Shown here piece by piece: positions 16,959 through 26,478 of a stretch of 64,000 nucleotides of DNA. The notes under the pieces were generated by a model. It saw nothing but the letters and a program-made list of their open reading frames with translations, did not search any database and had not been told where the DNA came from. How positions within the stretch are numbered: position 1 is the first letter of the stretch; the number at the start of each line of letters is the position of its first letter. The stretch is from Puniceicoccales bacterium Verruco_02 (GTDB lineage Bacteria; Verrucomicrobiota; Verrucomicrobiia; Opitutales; Oceanipulchritudinaceae): NCBI GenBank assembly GCA_001604585.1, contig LVBW01000032.1:1-64000 (forward strand), given 5' to 3'. A program made the translations under genes and the position numbers.

Positions 16959-18176
16959 ATGCGAATCCGCTGTTTCAAAGCCCTGCGCCCGGCCAAGGCC
17001 GATGCGCCCGTAATCTCCGCCCCGCCCTACGACGTGGTGAATACCGAGGAGGCCCGCGCCATCGCAGCGGGCAACCCCCTGTCTCTATTGCACGTATCCC
17101 GCGCCGAGATTGACTTTGCCCCGGGTCAGGACCCGCACGCGGACTGCGTGTATGCCAAGGCGGTGGAAAACTTCCGCAAGCTCGTGGATACGGGCCGTCT
17201 GAGCCGCGACGCCGAGCCTGGCCTCTTCCTCTACGAGCAGGAGATGAACGGACGGCGCCAGCGCGGCATAGTGGCCCTCTGCCTTGTGGAAGACTACGAC
17301 AAGGGCACCATCCGCCGCCACGAGAAAACGCGCAAGGACAAGGAGGACGACCGCACCCGCCTTACGGGCGACACCTCGGCCAACCTTGGCCCGGTGTTCC
17401 TGACCTACCGCGACGATGCCGCCGTGTCGGCCATATGCGCTGAGGCGCTGGCCAGCGAGCCGCTTTTCGACTTTGTGGCCGAGGGCGGAGTGGCCCACCG
17501 CGGCTGGCGCATCCCGCGCTCCGCAGAGCTTGAAAAAGCCTTTGCCGCCGTGCCCCGCGCCTACATTGCAGACGGGCACCACCGCGCGGCGAGCGCCGCA
17601 AGAGTGGGCCGCGAGCGCCGCAACGCCAACCCCGCCCACACGGGCGAGGAAGATTACAACGCCTTCCTCTGCGTGCTCTTCCCCGCCAGCGAACTGCGCA
17701 TCCTGGCCTACAACCGCCTCGTGACCGACCTAAACGGCCTATCCGAGGCGCAGTTCATAGCCGCTCTGGCAAAGGCGGGCACGCTTAGCGAAAACGCCAA
17801 CCCCGTGCCGCTGGGCGCAGCCAGGGTGTCCGTTTACATTGGCGGGCGCTGGCTTGGGCTGACATTCTCCGAGCCGCACGGGCATGACCCGGTTTCGAGC
17901 CTCGATGTGTCGATGCTACAGGACCGCGTGCTTGCCCCCGTTCTTGGCATCGACGATCCGCGCACCTCGGAGCGCATCAGCTTTGCGGGCGGCATACGCG
18001 GGACGGCCTACCTCGAAAAGGAGGTCGACGAAGGCCGCGCCGCAGTGGCCTTCTCGATGTATCCCACAAGCGTGGAGCAGCTGATGGACATTGCCGACGC
18101 CGACCAGATAATGCCGCCCAAGAGCACATGGTTCGAGCCAAAGCTGCGCTCGGGCCTTTTCATCCACAGCTTCTAG
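16959..18176 (+). CDS. DUF1015 family protein
   Basis: 405 aa from ATG 16959; the tracked TTG at 16920 adds an unlikely extension. It matches DUF1015 along its whole length: MRIRCFKALRP...APPYDVV at the N-terminus, NPLSLLHVSR, EQEMNGRRQRGIVALC, IADGHHRAASAAR and VEQLMDIADAD near the end, followed by the usual PPKSTWFEPKL...SGLF C-terminus. These proteins often sit beside serC/serA in other phyla and their biochemical role is unresolved. It is soluble and presumably cytoplasmic. It ends at a bidirectional terminator shared with the convergent von Willebrand gene. Confidence 0.93.
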   Translation: MRIRCFKALRPAKADAPVISAPPYDVVNTEEARAIAAGNPLSLLHVSRAEIDFAPGQDPHADCVYAKAVENFRKLVDTGRLSRDAEPGLFLYEQEMNGRRQRGIVALCLVEDYDKGTIRRHEKTRKDKEDDRTRLTGDTSANLGPVFLTYRDDAAVSAICAEALASEPLFDFVAEGGVAHRGWRIPRSAELEKAFAAVPRAYIADGHHRAASAARVGRERRNANPAHTGEEDYNAFLCVLFPASELRILAYNRLVTDLNGLSEAQFIAALAKAGTLSENANPVPLGAARVSVYIGGRWLGLTFSEPHGHDPVSSLDVSMLQDRVLAPVLGIDDPRTSERISFAGGIRGTAYLEKEVDEGRAAVAFSMYPTSVEQLMDIADADQIMPPKSTWFEPKLRSGLFIHSF

Positions 18177-18210
18177 AGGGATTTCCTACAAGGGAATTTT
18201 ATCCAAACAA

Positions 18211-18262
18211 CAAACGCGGCAGGCGCCGGGGACTCTTCCCCTTTGCCCGCCGCGTTGTTTTG
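18211..18262. terminator. bidirectional terminator between DUF1015 and VWA genes
   Basis: A long hairpin: AACGCGGC (18213-18220) pairs with GCCGCGTT (18249-18256), with inner GGC/GCC and GGGG/CCCC pairs. It is followed by GTTTTGT on the plus strand and preceded by ACAACAAA, which reads as T-rich on the minus strand, so it can serve both converging genes. Confidence 0.8.
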
Positions 18263-18276
18263 TACTGGCCCCTGCT

Positions 18277-21060
18277 CTATTCGCCGCCCTGCTTCGATAG
18301 CGTTTCCACTTTGCGCACCATGCCCATGAACTGTGTGCGCTCGGCGTCGGGCTTGTCGCCCAGTGCGGCCTCTGCAATATCCAGAACCATTGCGTAGCTG
18401 CCCTGCCCCGCGTGCTCGCTGCCGCGAAGCAGCATGCCGAATAGCGCCACGGCGCTGGCCCAGCGCGTGTCATTGCTCGCCTTGGCAAAGGGGCGGGCGG
18501 CGTCGCGCTTCAGGCTGAACTCCTGCTTGGTGCTCGTGTCGCCGTCGGGCTGCTTGTAGCGGATTTTCACCGTCAATAGCTCGTCCGATGCCGCCCTGTC
18601 AGCCGCCTTTGCCTTTTCGGCGGGCTGCTGGTATTTCAGCGCATCGACTCCGGGCTGCGTCCAGTCCACACCCACGGGCACAACTTCGTACAGTGCCGTC
18701 ACAGTATGCCCGGCTCCGATTTCGCCGGCGTCCTTGCGGTCGTCGTTAAAATCCTGCGCTGCGAGAGTGCGGTTTTCGTAGCCTATCAGGCGATAGGCCT
18801 GCACATGGGCGGGGTTGAACTCGACCTGAATTTTCACGTCCTTGGCGATTGTTATCATGTTGCCGCTTACGCCCTGGATGAAGACGCGCCGCGCCTCGGC
18901 CTCGCTGTCGATGTAGGCGTAGTTGCCGTTGCCCTTGTTGGACAGCTCTTCCATCGTGGCGTCCTGATAGTTGCCCCTGCCAAAGCCGCAGATTGTAAGG
19001 AAGACTCCGCTTTTTGCCTCCTGCTGGATAAGGTCGGTCAGCTCGCTGCGGCTAGTGACGCCCACGTTGAAGTCGCCGTCGGTGCAGAGTATGACGCGGT
19101 TTACGCCGCCTTTTATGAAGTGCTGCCGTGCCTGTTTGTATGCCATGCGGATGCCTCCTTCGCCATTTGTCGAGCCGCCGGATGAGAGGCTGTCTATGGC
19201 GTGCGAGATGGTCTCGCGGTTGTTGGCCGTGGTGCCGGGCAGGGCCAGACTTTCGCGCCCTGCGTAGGTGACGATGGCGACACTGTCGCGTCCGTCCAAC
19301 CGAGAGACGAGCATTCTTAGCGCCTTCTGCACAAGGGGGAGTTTGTTTGCGGCGCTCATCGAGCCGCTTACATCCACTAGGAAGACGAGGTTGCTCGCAG
19401 GGCGCTCGCTCCAGGGAATTTCGTAGCCTTTGAGGCCGATGCTGACAAGCTGATGCTTCTTTTCCCAGGGGGCGTTTGTTGCTTCCAGATGCGCGGCAAA
19501 GGGCGCGCTTTTGTCGGCAGGCGGTGCGTAGTCGTAGTTGAAGTAGTTGATCATTTCCTCGATGCGGACAGAACCGGCGGGGGGGCGCTGCCCGTAGGAG
19601 AGCAGGTCGCGGATATTGGAGTAGGAGGCGGTGTCAACGTCGATGGAGAAGGTGCTCAGTGGCTCCACTAGCGGCGTCGCAAAGGCGTTTTCCGTAATGG
19701 TGTCGTAGGCTTCGCGGGAGGGTTCGGGAACAGGAGGGTTTTCCTCGTAGATAAGGCAGTAGTCCCTGGCAGAAGCCCTTTTATCAACGACAACGACCTT
19801 CCCCTTGCTCGCTTTGCGAACGGCCCGCGTGGTACTCTCCGTCGTCGACCCGAAGGGCGAAAGATACACGACATCATCCGAAGAGGTGGCATTCCTGTTC
19901 CCGCCTATCGCGGCAGGCACCTGACGGGATGAACTTGGGGCGTTGGATGTAGCAATAGCAGAGCTGGGACCAATGTTATCCCGGAGACCACGCGTAGCGA
20001 CTGATGCTTGCCCATACTTCGTTCCCGCTACGACATTGACTGAAGCGTATCCCTCGCGCGGGGGAGCCACAACCTCCAAGGGCGGAAGACTGCTATCATC
20101 AACTACCGCAGTGGCAGGAACAGCCGCAGCTGCGACTTCCGTATTTGTGATGTAAACGAGAAGTTGATCAGAACTGGTAACGCTCACATCCTGAAGGAAC
20201 TGCTGACTGACGATGCCGTTCGCATTCGCAATATCTACCAAGCCTGAGTTCAGCCGGGTCTCGGCCAATGTATTGGGAGTCAATGAACCAGCACTCCCCT
20301 CCTGACTTGCTCTGAATTGCGGCAAGGCATAATTCTCGCCATCCTCCGCTACTTCAGCGTCACTCGCCTGCTCGATGTTGGCGACATAGCCCTCGCTGGC
20401 CAAGTACTTCATCAGATCCGCGCTAATCCGCGTCCCTACAAGTGACTCTGCTGAATGATAGTCCAAATCCTCTGTCACCTCCACCTCAAAGGGCGACATT
20501 TCCACCTCATCCGTCTTCTGCACAGGGACAGAGTCCGCAATAACTGCGGATGGCTCCGGCTGGCGTAGTTCGGCATGGGTCTGCGACGGCACCAAAGGCA
20601 ACGCCTCTTCGGGCTTCGCTTCGAGAGGCGGCACGATGTCAACAGGCTCCGGTCCTGCCTCTCTCATCTGGATCAGTGGCGGCTCCCGCTCTGGCCTTGT
20701 CAATGCTGGGATAACCAGCGCCATGACAAGGCAGGCCGCGATAGCGCTGCCGATGGGCAGCCATACACGCAAGGCGGAATTTGCCGGAATGAACGGCACA
20801 GTCCGAGAGTGATGCGCACCACTACGCGCCGGAGCAAGGGACGCCGTCTCCTCTCCGTACGCACCCTTCAGTGCGCCCGCCATTGCATTAATGCGCTCGT
20901 ATTCCGCCTTCAGGGCAGGATCGGCCTCCACTCTGGCCAGCAAGGCTGCGTCCTCCAGCTCGCCAAGAGCCAGCGCCGTAAGACGCGGATCGTCGGCAGA
21001 GAGCGGAACATCCCCGCCCTGTCCGTTAATGCCATTCACTTTGTCATCGAAATTGTTCAT
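18277..21060 (-). CDS. von Willebrand factor A protein with TonB-plug-like insert (YfbK-type)
   Basis: 927 aa. Residues 1-75 are a hydrophilic, anti-sigma-like N-terminus ([15 protein letters not shown]) and residues about 101-120 a single membrane helix. Residues about 188-311 contain [25 protein letters not shown] and [22 protein letters not shown]. These match the plug region of Opitutae TonB-dependent receptors (LSPFEV, LAGTR, DLLVYTTNTEV). A second SPF element lies at about 400. From about 466 the usual VWA_N block ([13 protein letters not shown]) leads into the VWA domain with an intact MIDAS (VDVSGSMS, about 563-569) and the C-terminal DUF3520 region. It follows the ECF sigma gene by 20 nt and probably acts as its membrane regulator. 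The plug-like segment's role is unknown. Confidence 0.85.
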   Translation of the reverse strand: MNNFDDKVNGINGQGGDVPLSADDPRLTALALGELEDAALLARVEADPALKAEYERINAMAGALKGAYGEETASLAPARSGAHHSRTVPFIPANSALRVWLPIGSAIAACLVMALVIPALTRPEREPPLIQMREAGPEPVDIVPPLEAKPEEALPLVPSQTHAELRQPEPSAVIADSVPVQKTDEVEMSPFEVEVTEDLDYHSAESLVGTRISADLMKYLASEGYVANIEQASDAEVAEDGENYALPQFRASQEGSAGSLTPNTLAETRLNSGLVDIANANGIVSQQFLQDVSVTSSDQLLVYITNTEVAAAAVPATAVVDDSSLPPLEVVAPPREGYASVNVVAGTKYGQASVATRGLRDNIGPSSAIATSNAPSSSRQVPAAIGGNRNATSSDDVVYLSPFGSTTESTTRAVRKASKGKVVVVDKRASARDYCLIYEENPPVPEPSREAYDTITENAFATPLVEPLSTFSIDVDTASYSNIRDLLSYGQRPPAGSVRIEEMINYFNYDYAPPADKSAPFAAHLEATNAPWEKKHQLVSIGLKGYEIPWSERPASNLVFLVDVSGSMSAANKLPLVQKALRMLVSRLDGRDSVAIVTYAGRESLALPGTTANNRETISHAIDSLSSGGSTNGEGGIRMAYKQARQHFIKGGVNRVILCTDGDFNVGVTSRSELTDLIQQEAKSGVFLTICGFGRGNYQDATMEELSNKGNGNYAYIDSEAEARRVFIQGVSGNMITIAKDVKIQVEFNPAHVQAYRLIGYENRTLAAQDFNDDRKDAGEIGAGHTVTALYEVVPVGVDWTQPGVDALKYQQPAEKAKAADRAASDELLTVKIRYKQPDGDTSTKQEFSLKRDAARPFAKASNDTRWASAVALFGMLLRGSEHAGQGSYAMVLDIAEAALGDKPDAERTQFMGMVRKVETLSKQGGE

Positions 21061-21080
21061 CAGCTCGTTCTCCCGTGGTT

Positions 21081-21605
21081 TCAGGCGACTAGATCGCTGT
21101 TAAGACGCACGCGCTCCCTCAGGGTGCGCAGCGCGGTGTGTATGAGAACGCCCACGGCATTTGCCGTGCGGTCGGTCACTTCGCCAATCTCGGCATAACT
21201 GAGGCCGCCCTGAAACTTCAGGCGCAGCACCTCGCGTTGCGCTGGAGGCAAGAGGTCCACCTGCGCGAAAAGGACGCGCGCGGTGTCCTCGCTTTCTGCA
21301 ATCGTGACGGGGGCCGGGCAGTCCGCCGGCGCGTCGAAGTCATTTCCCTGCTCTATCATTCGGCCCTTCCTACGCAGAAAATCGATCACCTGCCTGCGAC
21401 AAACAAGAAAGAGCCATGCCGGTATTTTCGGCTCCACATCCGGGCGGCAGCTCCTGAAAAAGCGCAGCCAGGTGTTCTGCACCGCGTCGTTGGCCAGCTC
21501 CCAGTCCCGGCAAAGACTGTATGCGTAGCGGCGAAGCGGCTGGTCGTGCAAGCCCGCCAGTTCGCGGGTCCAGTCCGGAAAGTCGCTGACAGAGTGTTCG
21601 GACAT
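21081..21605 (-). CDS. ECF RNA polymerase sigma factor
   Basis: 174 aa from ATG 21605 ([12 protein letters not shown]); the tracked start at 21878 would overlap the divergent GH2 gene. Region 2 is recognisable ([20 protein letters not shown]), and region 4 ([34 protein letters not shown]) is a clear sigma-70 helix-turn-helix. It lacks sigma regions 1 and 3, as expected for the ECF class. Its regulator is probably the downstream membrane protein with an anti-sigma-like N-terminus, in the same transcript. The target regulon cannot be seen from here. Confidence 0.93.
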   Translation of the reverse strand: MSEHSVSDFPDWTRELAGLHDQPLRRYAYSLCRDWELANDAVQNTWLRFFRSCRPDVEPKIPAWLFLVCRRQVIDFLRRKGRMIEQGNDFDAPADCPAPVTIAESEDTARVLFAQVDLLPPAQREVLRLKFQGGLSYAEIGEVTDRTANAVGVLIHTALRTLRERVRLNSDLVA

Positions 21606-21642
21606 CTGCGTATATGTAATGGGGTAATAAACGTATGCGTTG

Positions 21643-21687
21643 GAACGGGCACTTCTGCGGAAAGACCTCCGAAGCATGTGCCCGTTC
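21643..21687. promoter_or_regulatory. long inverted repeat in the sigma / GH2 divergent region
   Basis: GAACGGGCAC (21643-21652) is repeated inverted as GTGCCCGTTC (21678-21687), with further inner pairing CTTC/GAAG and CGG/CCG. It lies 38 nt upstream of the sigma start on its transcript and upstream of the GH2 leader on the other. It could be an operator or an RNA leader hairpin. Confidence 0.45.
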
Positions 21688-21719
21688 AACAAGCTAACGC
21701 GAGAGCAGGAGGAAACATT

Positions 21720-21785
21720 ATGAAGATATTTTGCATAAATAACAGCCAGCTCCATTGTTCTTTGCGCCTCACATACTGTTTGTAA
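21720..21785 (+). CDS. possible 21-aa leader peptide upstream of GH2
   Basis: ATG at 21720 preceded by an excellent ribosome binding site (AGGAGGA, spacing about 7) opens a 21-codon frame, MKIFCINNSQLHCSLRLTYC plus Leu, ending 30 nt before the GH2 start. The GH2 start itself has no visible Shine-Dalgarno. The arrangement fits a short translated leader feeding ribosomes to the downstream gene, but no homology supports the peptide. Confidence 0.4.
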   Translation: MKIFCINNSQLHCSLRLTYCL

Positions 21786-21815
21786 TGTTCGCTCGGCTCC
21801 GTAATGTAACAATTC

Positions 21816-24566
21816 ATGCGAATACCCCTCCGCTCCTACTGTGGCGCAGCCATGCTCGCCGCAATCGCACCGACCCATACCTCCGCCGCCCGCCAGACGC
21901 TGCTACTCGACAAAGACTGGCGCTTCGCCCTCGGCCACGCCACAGACCGCGAGGCCGACTTCCGCTTCAACACCTCGCCCTTCTCCTACATCACAAAACT
22001 CGGCTACGGCAGCGACGGCCCTGCCGCCGCCGACTACGACGACAGAGGCTGGCGCATCGTGGACCTGCCCCACGACTGGGGAGTGGAGATGCCCTTCTCT
22101 CCCCGCGGCACAAACAGCCACGGCTACCGCGCCTTCGGCCCCGGCTTCCCCGAAACAAGCGTTGGATGGTATCGCAACAGCTTCCACATCCCCGAGGCCG
22201 ACCTTGGAAAAAAGATCTTCATCGAATGCGACGGCGCGTTCCGCGACTCGATGGTATTTGTGAACGGCTTTTTCTGCGGGCGAGAACCGAGCGGCTTTTC
22301 CGACTTTCGCTACGACATAAGCGACTACCTCAACTACGGCGGGGAAAACGTCGTCAGCTTCCGCCTCGATGTATCCACCGAAGAGGGCTGGTACTACGAA
22401 GGCGCGGGCCTTTACAGGGACATACGCATCGTAAAGACAGAGCCTGTGCGCATCGAAAAGGACGGCATATGGGTGCGCACCCTGGAGCTTTCCCCCGGGG
22501 CCGCACAGCTCGAATTCCGCTGCGAACTGCGTAACGACAGCGACTCCGAAGCCGCCCTGCGCGTAACTCACGCGATCATTTCGCCCGATGGGCAGCGACT
22601 ATCCCTCATCGAGGGAGATCTTCAGGTGCCAGCGGCGGAAACTCTCACTAGCGCCATCCGCCACAATATCCCCGCCCCCGCGCTCTGGAGCATCGAAAAG
22701 CCCCAGCTCTACACAGTGGAGACAACCATACGGCAGGGCGGCAAAGTCATCGACAGCCTGAGCACCCGCTTCGGCATCCGCACGGCAAGATTCGACCCGG
22801 ACCGCGGCTTTCTCCTAAACGGCGAAGTCGTGAAGCTCAAGGGTGTCAACCTGCACCAGGACCACGCGGGCGTTGGCGTCGCAGTCCCCGCAGAACTGGT
22901 CGAATGGCGCATACGAAAGCTCAAGGAAATGGGCGTCAACGGCATCCGCGTGGCGCACCACCCGGCCTCGCCAGACCTGCTCGAAGCCTGCGACCGGCTC
23001 GGCATGTTCCTCATCAGCGAAAACCGCCTCATGGGCATCAACGACTACATGCTCGGCCAGATGGAGCGCATGATCCGCAGCGGACGCAACAACCCAAGCG
23101 TCATCCTATGGTCCATAGGCAACGAGGAATGGGGCATGGAGGGCAACGTCAAGGGCGCGCGCATAGCGGCCACCATGCAGAAAGCGGCTCAAAGGCTGGA
23201 CCCGGACCGCCAATATACGGCGGCGGTTAGCGGCGGCTGGGGTGGCACTTCGAGCGTAATCGAAGTACTGGGCGTAAACTACGTCAACCAAGGCCGCCCG
23301 GACCAGCAGCACGAGGAATTCCCCTGGCAGCCACAGCTCGGCACCGAGGAAAGCACAACGAGATGCACGCGCGGCATTTACGTAACAGACAAGGCAAGGG
23401 CGCACCTTGCCCCCAACGAGGCCGATCGCAACAGCGATGTCGTCGAAAGAGGCTGGAAGTTCTACGCCGAGCGCCCACACACTGGCGGAGTGTTCTTCTG
23501 GACAGGCATCGACCACAAGGGCGAGCCCAACCCCTTCGGCTGGCCACAGGTCGGCTCTCAGTGCGGCATACTGGATAGCTGCGCCTTTCCAAAGGACCCG
23601 GCCTATTACCTGAAGGCATGGTGGACGGGCGAGGACGTGCTGCACATATTCCCGCACTGGGACTGGCAGGGACGCGAAGGTGAGACCATACAGGTGCGCG
23701 CCCTGAGCAACGCCGATGAGGTGGAGCTGTTCCTCAACGGGAAGAGCCTCGGGCGCAAAGCCATGCCCACTAACGGGCACCTTGCATGGGACCTTGCCTA
23801 CAAGGCGGGAGAACTGAAGGCCATAGGCTACCGCGATGGCATAGCAGTGATGAGCGCCATTCGAGCGAGCACCGGCCCAGTTGACCATTTGAAGGCCGAA
23901 GTCGAAAAGGTGGACGCTATTCGCGGCGAAAAGGACCTGTATGTTGTAAAGGTGAGTCTTCACGACGCGGCAGGGAGGCTTTCCCCACTGGCCTGCAACA
24001 AACTCCGCCTCGGCCTACAAGGACCGGCCCGCATCATTGGCGTTGGCAATGGAGACCCGTCCAGCCACGAGCCTGACCTCTTTGTGGAAAGCGTGCGCTG
24101 CGAAGTGCTTGGCAAATGGGTGGCCCCCGATGCGGTGAACCCCGGCCCGACCGTGGCCTTCGAGGCCGTGTTCGATGCGCCCGATGCCGCTCCCGGCTCA
24201 AGCATGGAGTTGCTGCTAAACACCCTTGGTGCAACACAGACAGCTTGGCTCAACGGAGTGGAGCTATACCGCGACGCCGCTCCTGAAGCAGCCCGCCTGA
24301 CGCTCGCCCTGAACGCTGACAATTTGCGCGCAAAGGGCAATGTGCTGCGTCTTGAGGCCGTGCCATTGGACAATCGCTGGACGAGGGAAAGCCACTGGGC
24401 AAAGCTCATCCCCGCAATGCTTCGAGTGCAGACCCCGGCTCCACAGTGGGAAAGGAGCGCCTTCAACGGTCTTGCACAGATACTTGTGCAAAGGCTTGGC
24501 GAGGGCGAAATCTGCCTCGAAGTGAACAGCGAAGGACTGGAGGGGGCCATCGCAACGCTGAGATAG
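21816..24566 (+). CDS. glycoside hydrolase family 2 beta-galactosidase-like
   Basis: 916 aa with an N-terminal export signal (MRIPLRSYCGAAMLAAIAPT...). GH2 layout: sugar-binding jelly roll (about 25-200, containing LPHDWGVEMPFSPRG and WYRNSFHIPEADLGKKIF), an immunoglobulin-like domain, and a TIM barrel with the acid/base Glu in WSIGNEEWG and probable nucleophile in LGTEESTT. A DUF4982-like beta domain follows (VRALSNADEVELFLNGKSLG), then a further C-terminal carbohydrate-binding-like region (about 700-916). It should remove terminal beta-galactosyl or related residues from exported glycans, probably in the periplasm. It diverges from the ECF sigma gene. Confidence 0.92.
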   Translation: MRIPLRSYCGAAMLAAIAPTHTSAARQTLLLDKDWRFALGHATDREADFRFNTSPFSYITKLGYGSDGPAAADYDDRGWRIVDLPHDWGVEMPFSPRGTNSHGYRAFGPGFPETSVGWYRNSFHIPEADLGKKIFIECDGAFRDSMVFVNGFFCGREPSGFSDFRYDISDYLNYGGENVVSFRLDVSTEEGWYYEGAGLYRDIRIVKTEPVRIEKDGIWVRTLELSPGAAQLEFRCELRNDSDSEAALRVTHAIISPDGQRLSLIEGDLQVPAAETLTSAIRHNIPAPALWSIEKPQLYTVETTIRQGGKVIDSLSTRFGIRTARFDPDRGFLLNGEVVKLKGVNLHQDHAGVGVAVPAELVEWRIRKLKEMGVNGIRVAHHPASPDLLEACDRLGMFLISENRLMGINDYMLGQMERMIRSGRNNPSVILWSIGNEEWGMEGNVKGARIAATMQKAAQRLDPDRQYTAAVSGGWGGTSSVIEVLGVNYVNQGRPDQQHEEFPWQPQLGTEESTTRCTRGIYVTDKARAHLAPNEADRNSDVVERGWKFYAERPHTGGVFFWTGIDHKGEPNPFGWPQVGSQCGILDSCAFPKDPAYYLKAWWTGEDVLHIFPHWDWQGREGETIQVRALSNADEVELFLNGKSLGRKAMPTNGHLAWDLAYKAGELKAIGYRDGIAVMSAIRASTGPVDHLKAEVEKVDAIRGEKDLYVVKVSLHDAAGRLSPLACNKLRLGLQGPARIIGVGNGDPSSHEPDLFVESVRCEVLGKWVAPDAVNPGPTVAFEAVFDAPDAAPGSSMELLLNTLGATQTAWLNGVELYRDAAPEAARLTLALNADNLRAKGNVLRLEAVPLDNRWTRESHWAKLIPAMLRVQTPAPQWERSAFNGLAQILVQRLGEGEICLEVNSEGLEGAIATLR

Positions 24567-24684
24567 CAGATATTGCCCGCCTGCAAAGCCTGAGCGACGG
24601 AATTGCAAGCCATTGAAGGGGAATACGCACCAAGGGTCGCGGCTCAAACCGGCAAAGCTCCCTCTTAACACTCCGAAGCGACTT

Positions 24685-25200
24685 ATGAATCGAATGACCA
24701 TTTCCGGGCTGGCACTTGCCGCAGCCATCATGCTGGCCCTGCCAATCAGCCGCCTTCTGGCCGCACAGGGCGAGGCTTCGCCAAAGGCCAACCCGGCTCC
24801 GGCATGGGAGACATCCTACGAAAAGGCACTGCAAAGGGCACAGGACGAGAACAAGCGAATCCTGATCGACTTCAGCGGCTCGGACTGGTGCCACTGGTGC
24901 AAGGTCATGGAGGAAGAGACTCTTTCGCGGCAGGCATTCAAGGACTACGCCGACGAAAAGCTCGTGCTGCTCTTCATCGACACCCCGCGCAAGCCCCAGT
25001 CCCAGCAGCTTACTGCGCAAAGCGAGCGGCTCCGGCGCAAATACGGGGTGGACGGCTTCCCCTGCTTTGTGGTGCTGGCCCCGGACGGGCGGGAGCTTGA
25101 CCGCCGCAGCGGCTACGTGCGCGGAGGTCCGCAGAATTTCATTGCCTTCCTGAAGGTGACAGAGTTCGCGGTGAAAAAGTCCGAAAAAGCCGCAGAGTAG
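24685..25200 (+). CDS. exported thioredoxin-like protein
   Basis: 171 aa from ATG 24685 (MNRMTISGLALAAAIMLALP), chosen because it starts a clean signal peptide; the tracked 24613 start adds a hydrophilic tail before it. The mature part has a thioredoxin fold with DFSGSDWCHWCKVMEEE, an active CHWC motif of the thioredoxin_7/DUF255-like group, and the cis-Pro loop GVDGFPCFVVL. It is probably a periplasmic thiol-disulfide protein. It lies 118 nt after the beta-galactosidase on the same strand and may be co-transcribed. Confidence 0.88.
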   Translation: MNRMTISGLALAAAIMLALPISRLLAAQGEASPKANPAPAWETSYEKALQRAQDENKRILIDFSGSDWCHWCKVMEEETLSRQAFKDYADEKLVLLFIDTPRKPQSQQLTAQSERLRRKYGVDGFPCFVVLAPDGRELDRRSGYVRGGPQNFIAFLKVTEFAVKKSEKAAE

Positions 25201-25908
25201 CTATATGTAAACGATGCGGCCGCAGGAATCGCAGCGCGTTATCGTGCCCTTGACCCTGGCCTGCTGAATCACGTCGTTGGACACCTTGAGGTGACAACCG
25301 CAGCAGTGCTGATCCTCTATGGGCACCACGTAGGGCGGGCGGCGCACCCTGCTCTTTACGTATATGTACGAGGCCAGCGCGTCTTCGGACACCTTCTTGC
25401 GCGCCGCTTCTGCCGCTGTCTTTGCCCCGTCCAGCTCGGCCTTCAGCGCAGCGCTCTGCCTCTGCATGGCGGATATGGCGTCGCGGTGACGGGCTATCTC
25501 GGCATCACATTCGGCTCGCTTGCCTTTGAGTGAAATCTCGGACTGGTCCAGCTCCAGCATCACTTCGATAGTCTGCGTTTCCAGCTCGTCGATGTGGACT
25601 CCGGCGGCCTCTATCTGCTTTTCGAGGGCTGCATATTCGTCGTTCTTCTTGACGGCAAGCTGCTGGGTGCGGAAGCGGTTGCGCTGCTCCTCGCTCTGAG
25701 ATGCCTGCTTTTCCAGCTCGCGCCGCTTCAGCTCAAGGGCCTTGTGCGCCTCTCTTGCCACATTGAAGCGGGCCTCGATGGCTGCGATGTGCTTCTCTTC
25801 GGCGGCCAGCCTTGGAGGTATGTCCTCCAGGTGGCGCACAATTTCGTCGTGGCGCACGTCCCTATCCTGAAGGACGAGCAGGTTCTCGATCATTGGGTCC
25901 AGAGCCAT
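25201..25908 (-). CDS. coiled-coil C4 zinc-ribbon protein
   Basis: 235 aa from ATG 25908 (MALDPMIENLLVLQDRDVR); the tracked start at 26202 overlaps DUF5069 on the other strand. Residues about 30-180 are a long coiled coil (LEKQASQSEEQRNRFRTQQLAVKKN and similar heptads). The C-terminus is a four-cysteine zinc ribbon (CCGCHLKVS ... RCDSCGRIVY). This is the zf-RING_7/C4-type zinc ribbon family, soluble nucleic-acid-associated proteins of unsettled role, widespread in bacteria. It ends one base after the convergent thioredoxin-like gene. Confidence 0.88.
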   Translation of the reverse strand: MALDPMIENLLVLQDRDVRHDEIVRHLEDIPPRLAAEEKHIAAIEARFNVAREAHKALELKRRELEKQASQSEEQRNRFRTQQLAVKKNDEYAALEKQIEAAGVHIDELETQTIEVMLELDQSEISLKGKRAECDAEIARHRDAISAMQRQSAALKAELDGAKTAAEAARKKVSEDALASYIYVKSRVRRPPYVVPIEDQHCCGCHLKVSNDVIQQARVKGTITRCDSCGRIVYI

Positions 25909-25998
25909 CAGAGAAGGGTTCTCCCGCATGAGGGGCGCACTTGCAAGGGAAAACGTCGGCTTGCAATGAGTTCCCATTGATGGCAGAGAAAGCGCACC

Positions 25999-26463
25999 AT
26001 GAGCGAGAACACGCAAAGCGCCGAAGGCCCGACGGGGGCCATTCTTTACGATCTGCCCTCCCCCTACATCCCGCATCAGGGAACGGGCCTTCTGCACCTG
26101 CCCCGCTTCATAGCCAAGATACGCAAGCACCTGGCCGGCGAGCTGCCCAAGAGCTACCAGCGGAACTTCTGCCGCGGCTTTGACGGCTTTCTCTGCGCCC
26201 ATCTGGGCGTGGAGCCACAGGCCGTCGTGGAGCTGGTGCGCGACTGTGGCGAGGACGAAGCCATGTTCGAGAAGCGTCTGCTCGAGATGCTGCCAGTGAA
26301 CCTGCGCGTGGCCGCGTGGAACCGCGAACTGGTGCAGCGGGGCATGAGCGAGATGGGCCGCCAGCGCCTGGCAGAGATAAAGGCGGACATGGGCATAGCC
26401 GATCGCGACGACCTGATAAGCTTTGCCGACATGATAGATTACGACGAGGGGCGCCTGAAGTAA
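25999..26463 (+). CDS. DUF5069 domain protein
   Basis: 154 aa. Matches DUF5069, small proteins abundant in Verrucomicrobiota and Planctomycetota: LHLPRFIAKIRKHLAGELP, NFCRGFDGFLCAHLGVE, AWNRELVQRGMSEMGRQRL. No catalytic motif, signal or membrane segment is seen. It diverges from the zinc-ribbon gene and converges on the BadF-type kinase. Its function is unknown; its presence is one of the taxonomic hints for this window. Confidence 0.85.
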   Translation: MSENTQSAEGPTGAILYDLPSPYIPHQGTGLLHLPRFIAKIRKHLAGELPKSYQRNFCRGFDGFLCAHLGVEPQAVVELVRDCGEDEAMFEKRLLEMLPVNLRVAAWNRELVQRGMSEMGRQRLAEIKADMGIADRDDLISFADMIDYDEGRLK

Positions 26464-26478
26464 CTGGGCCCCTCTGCC

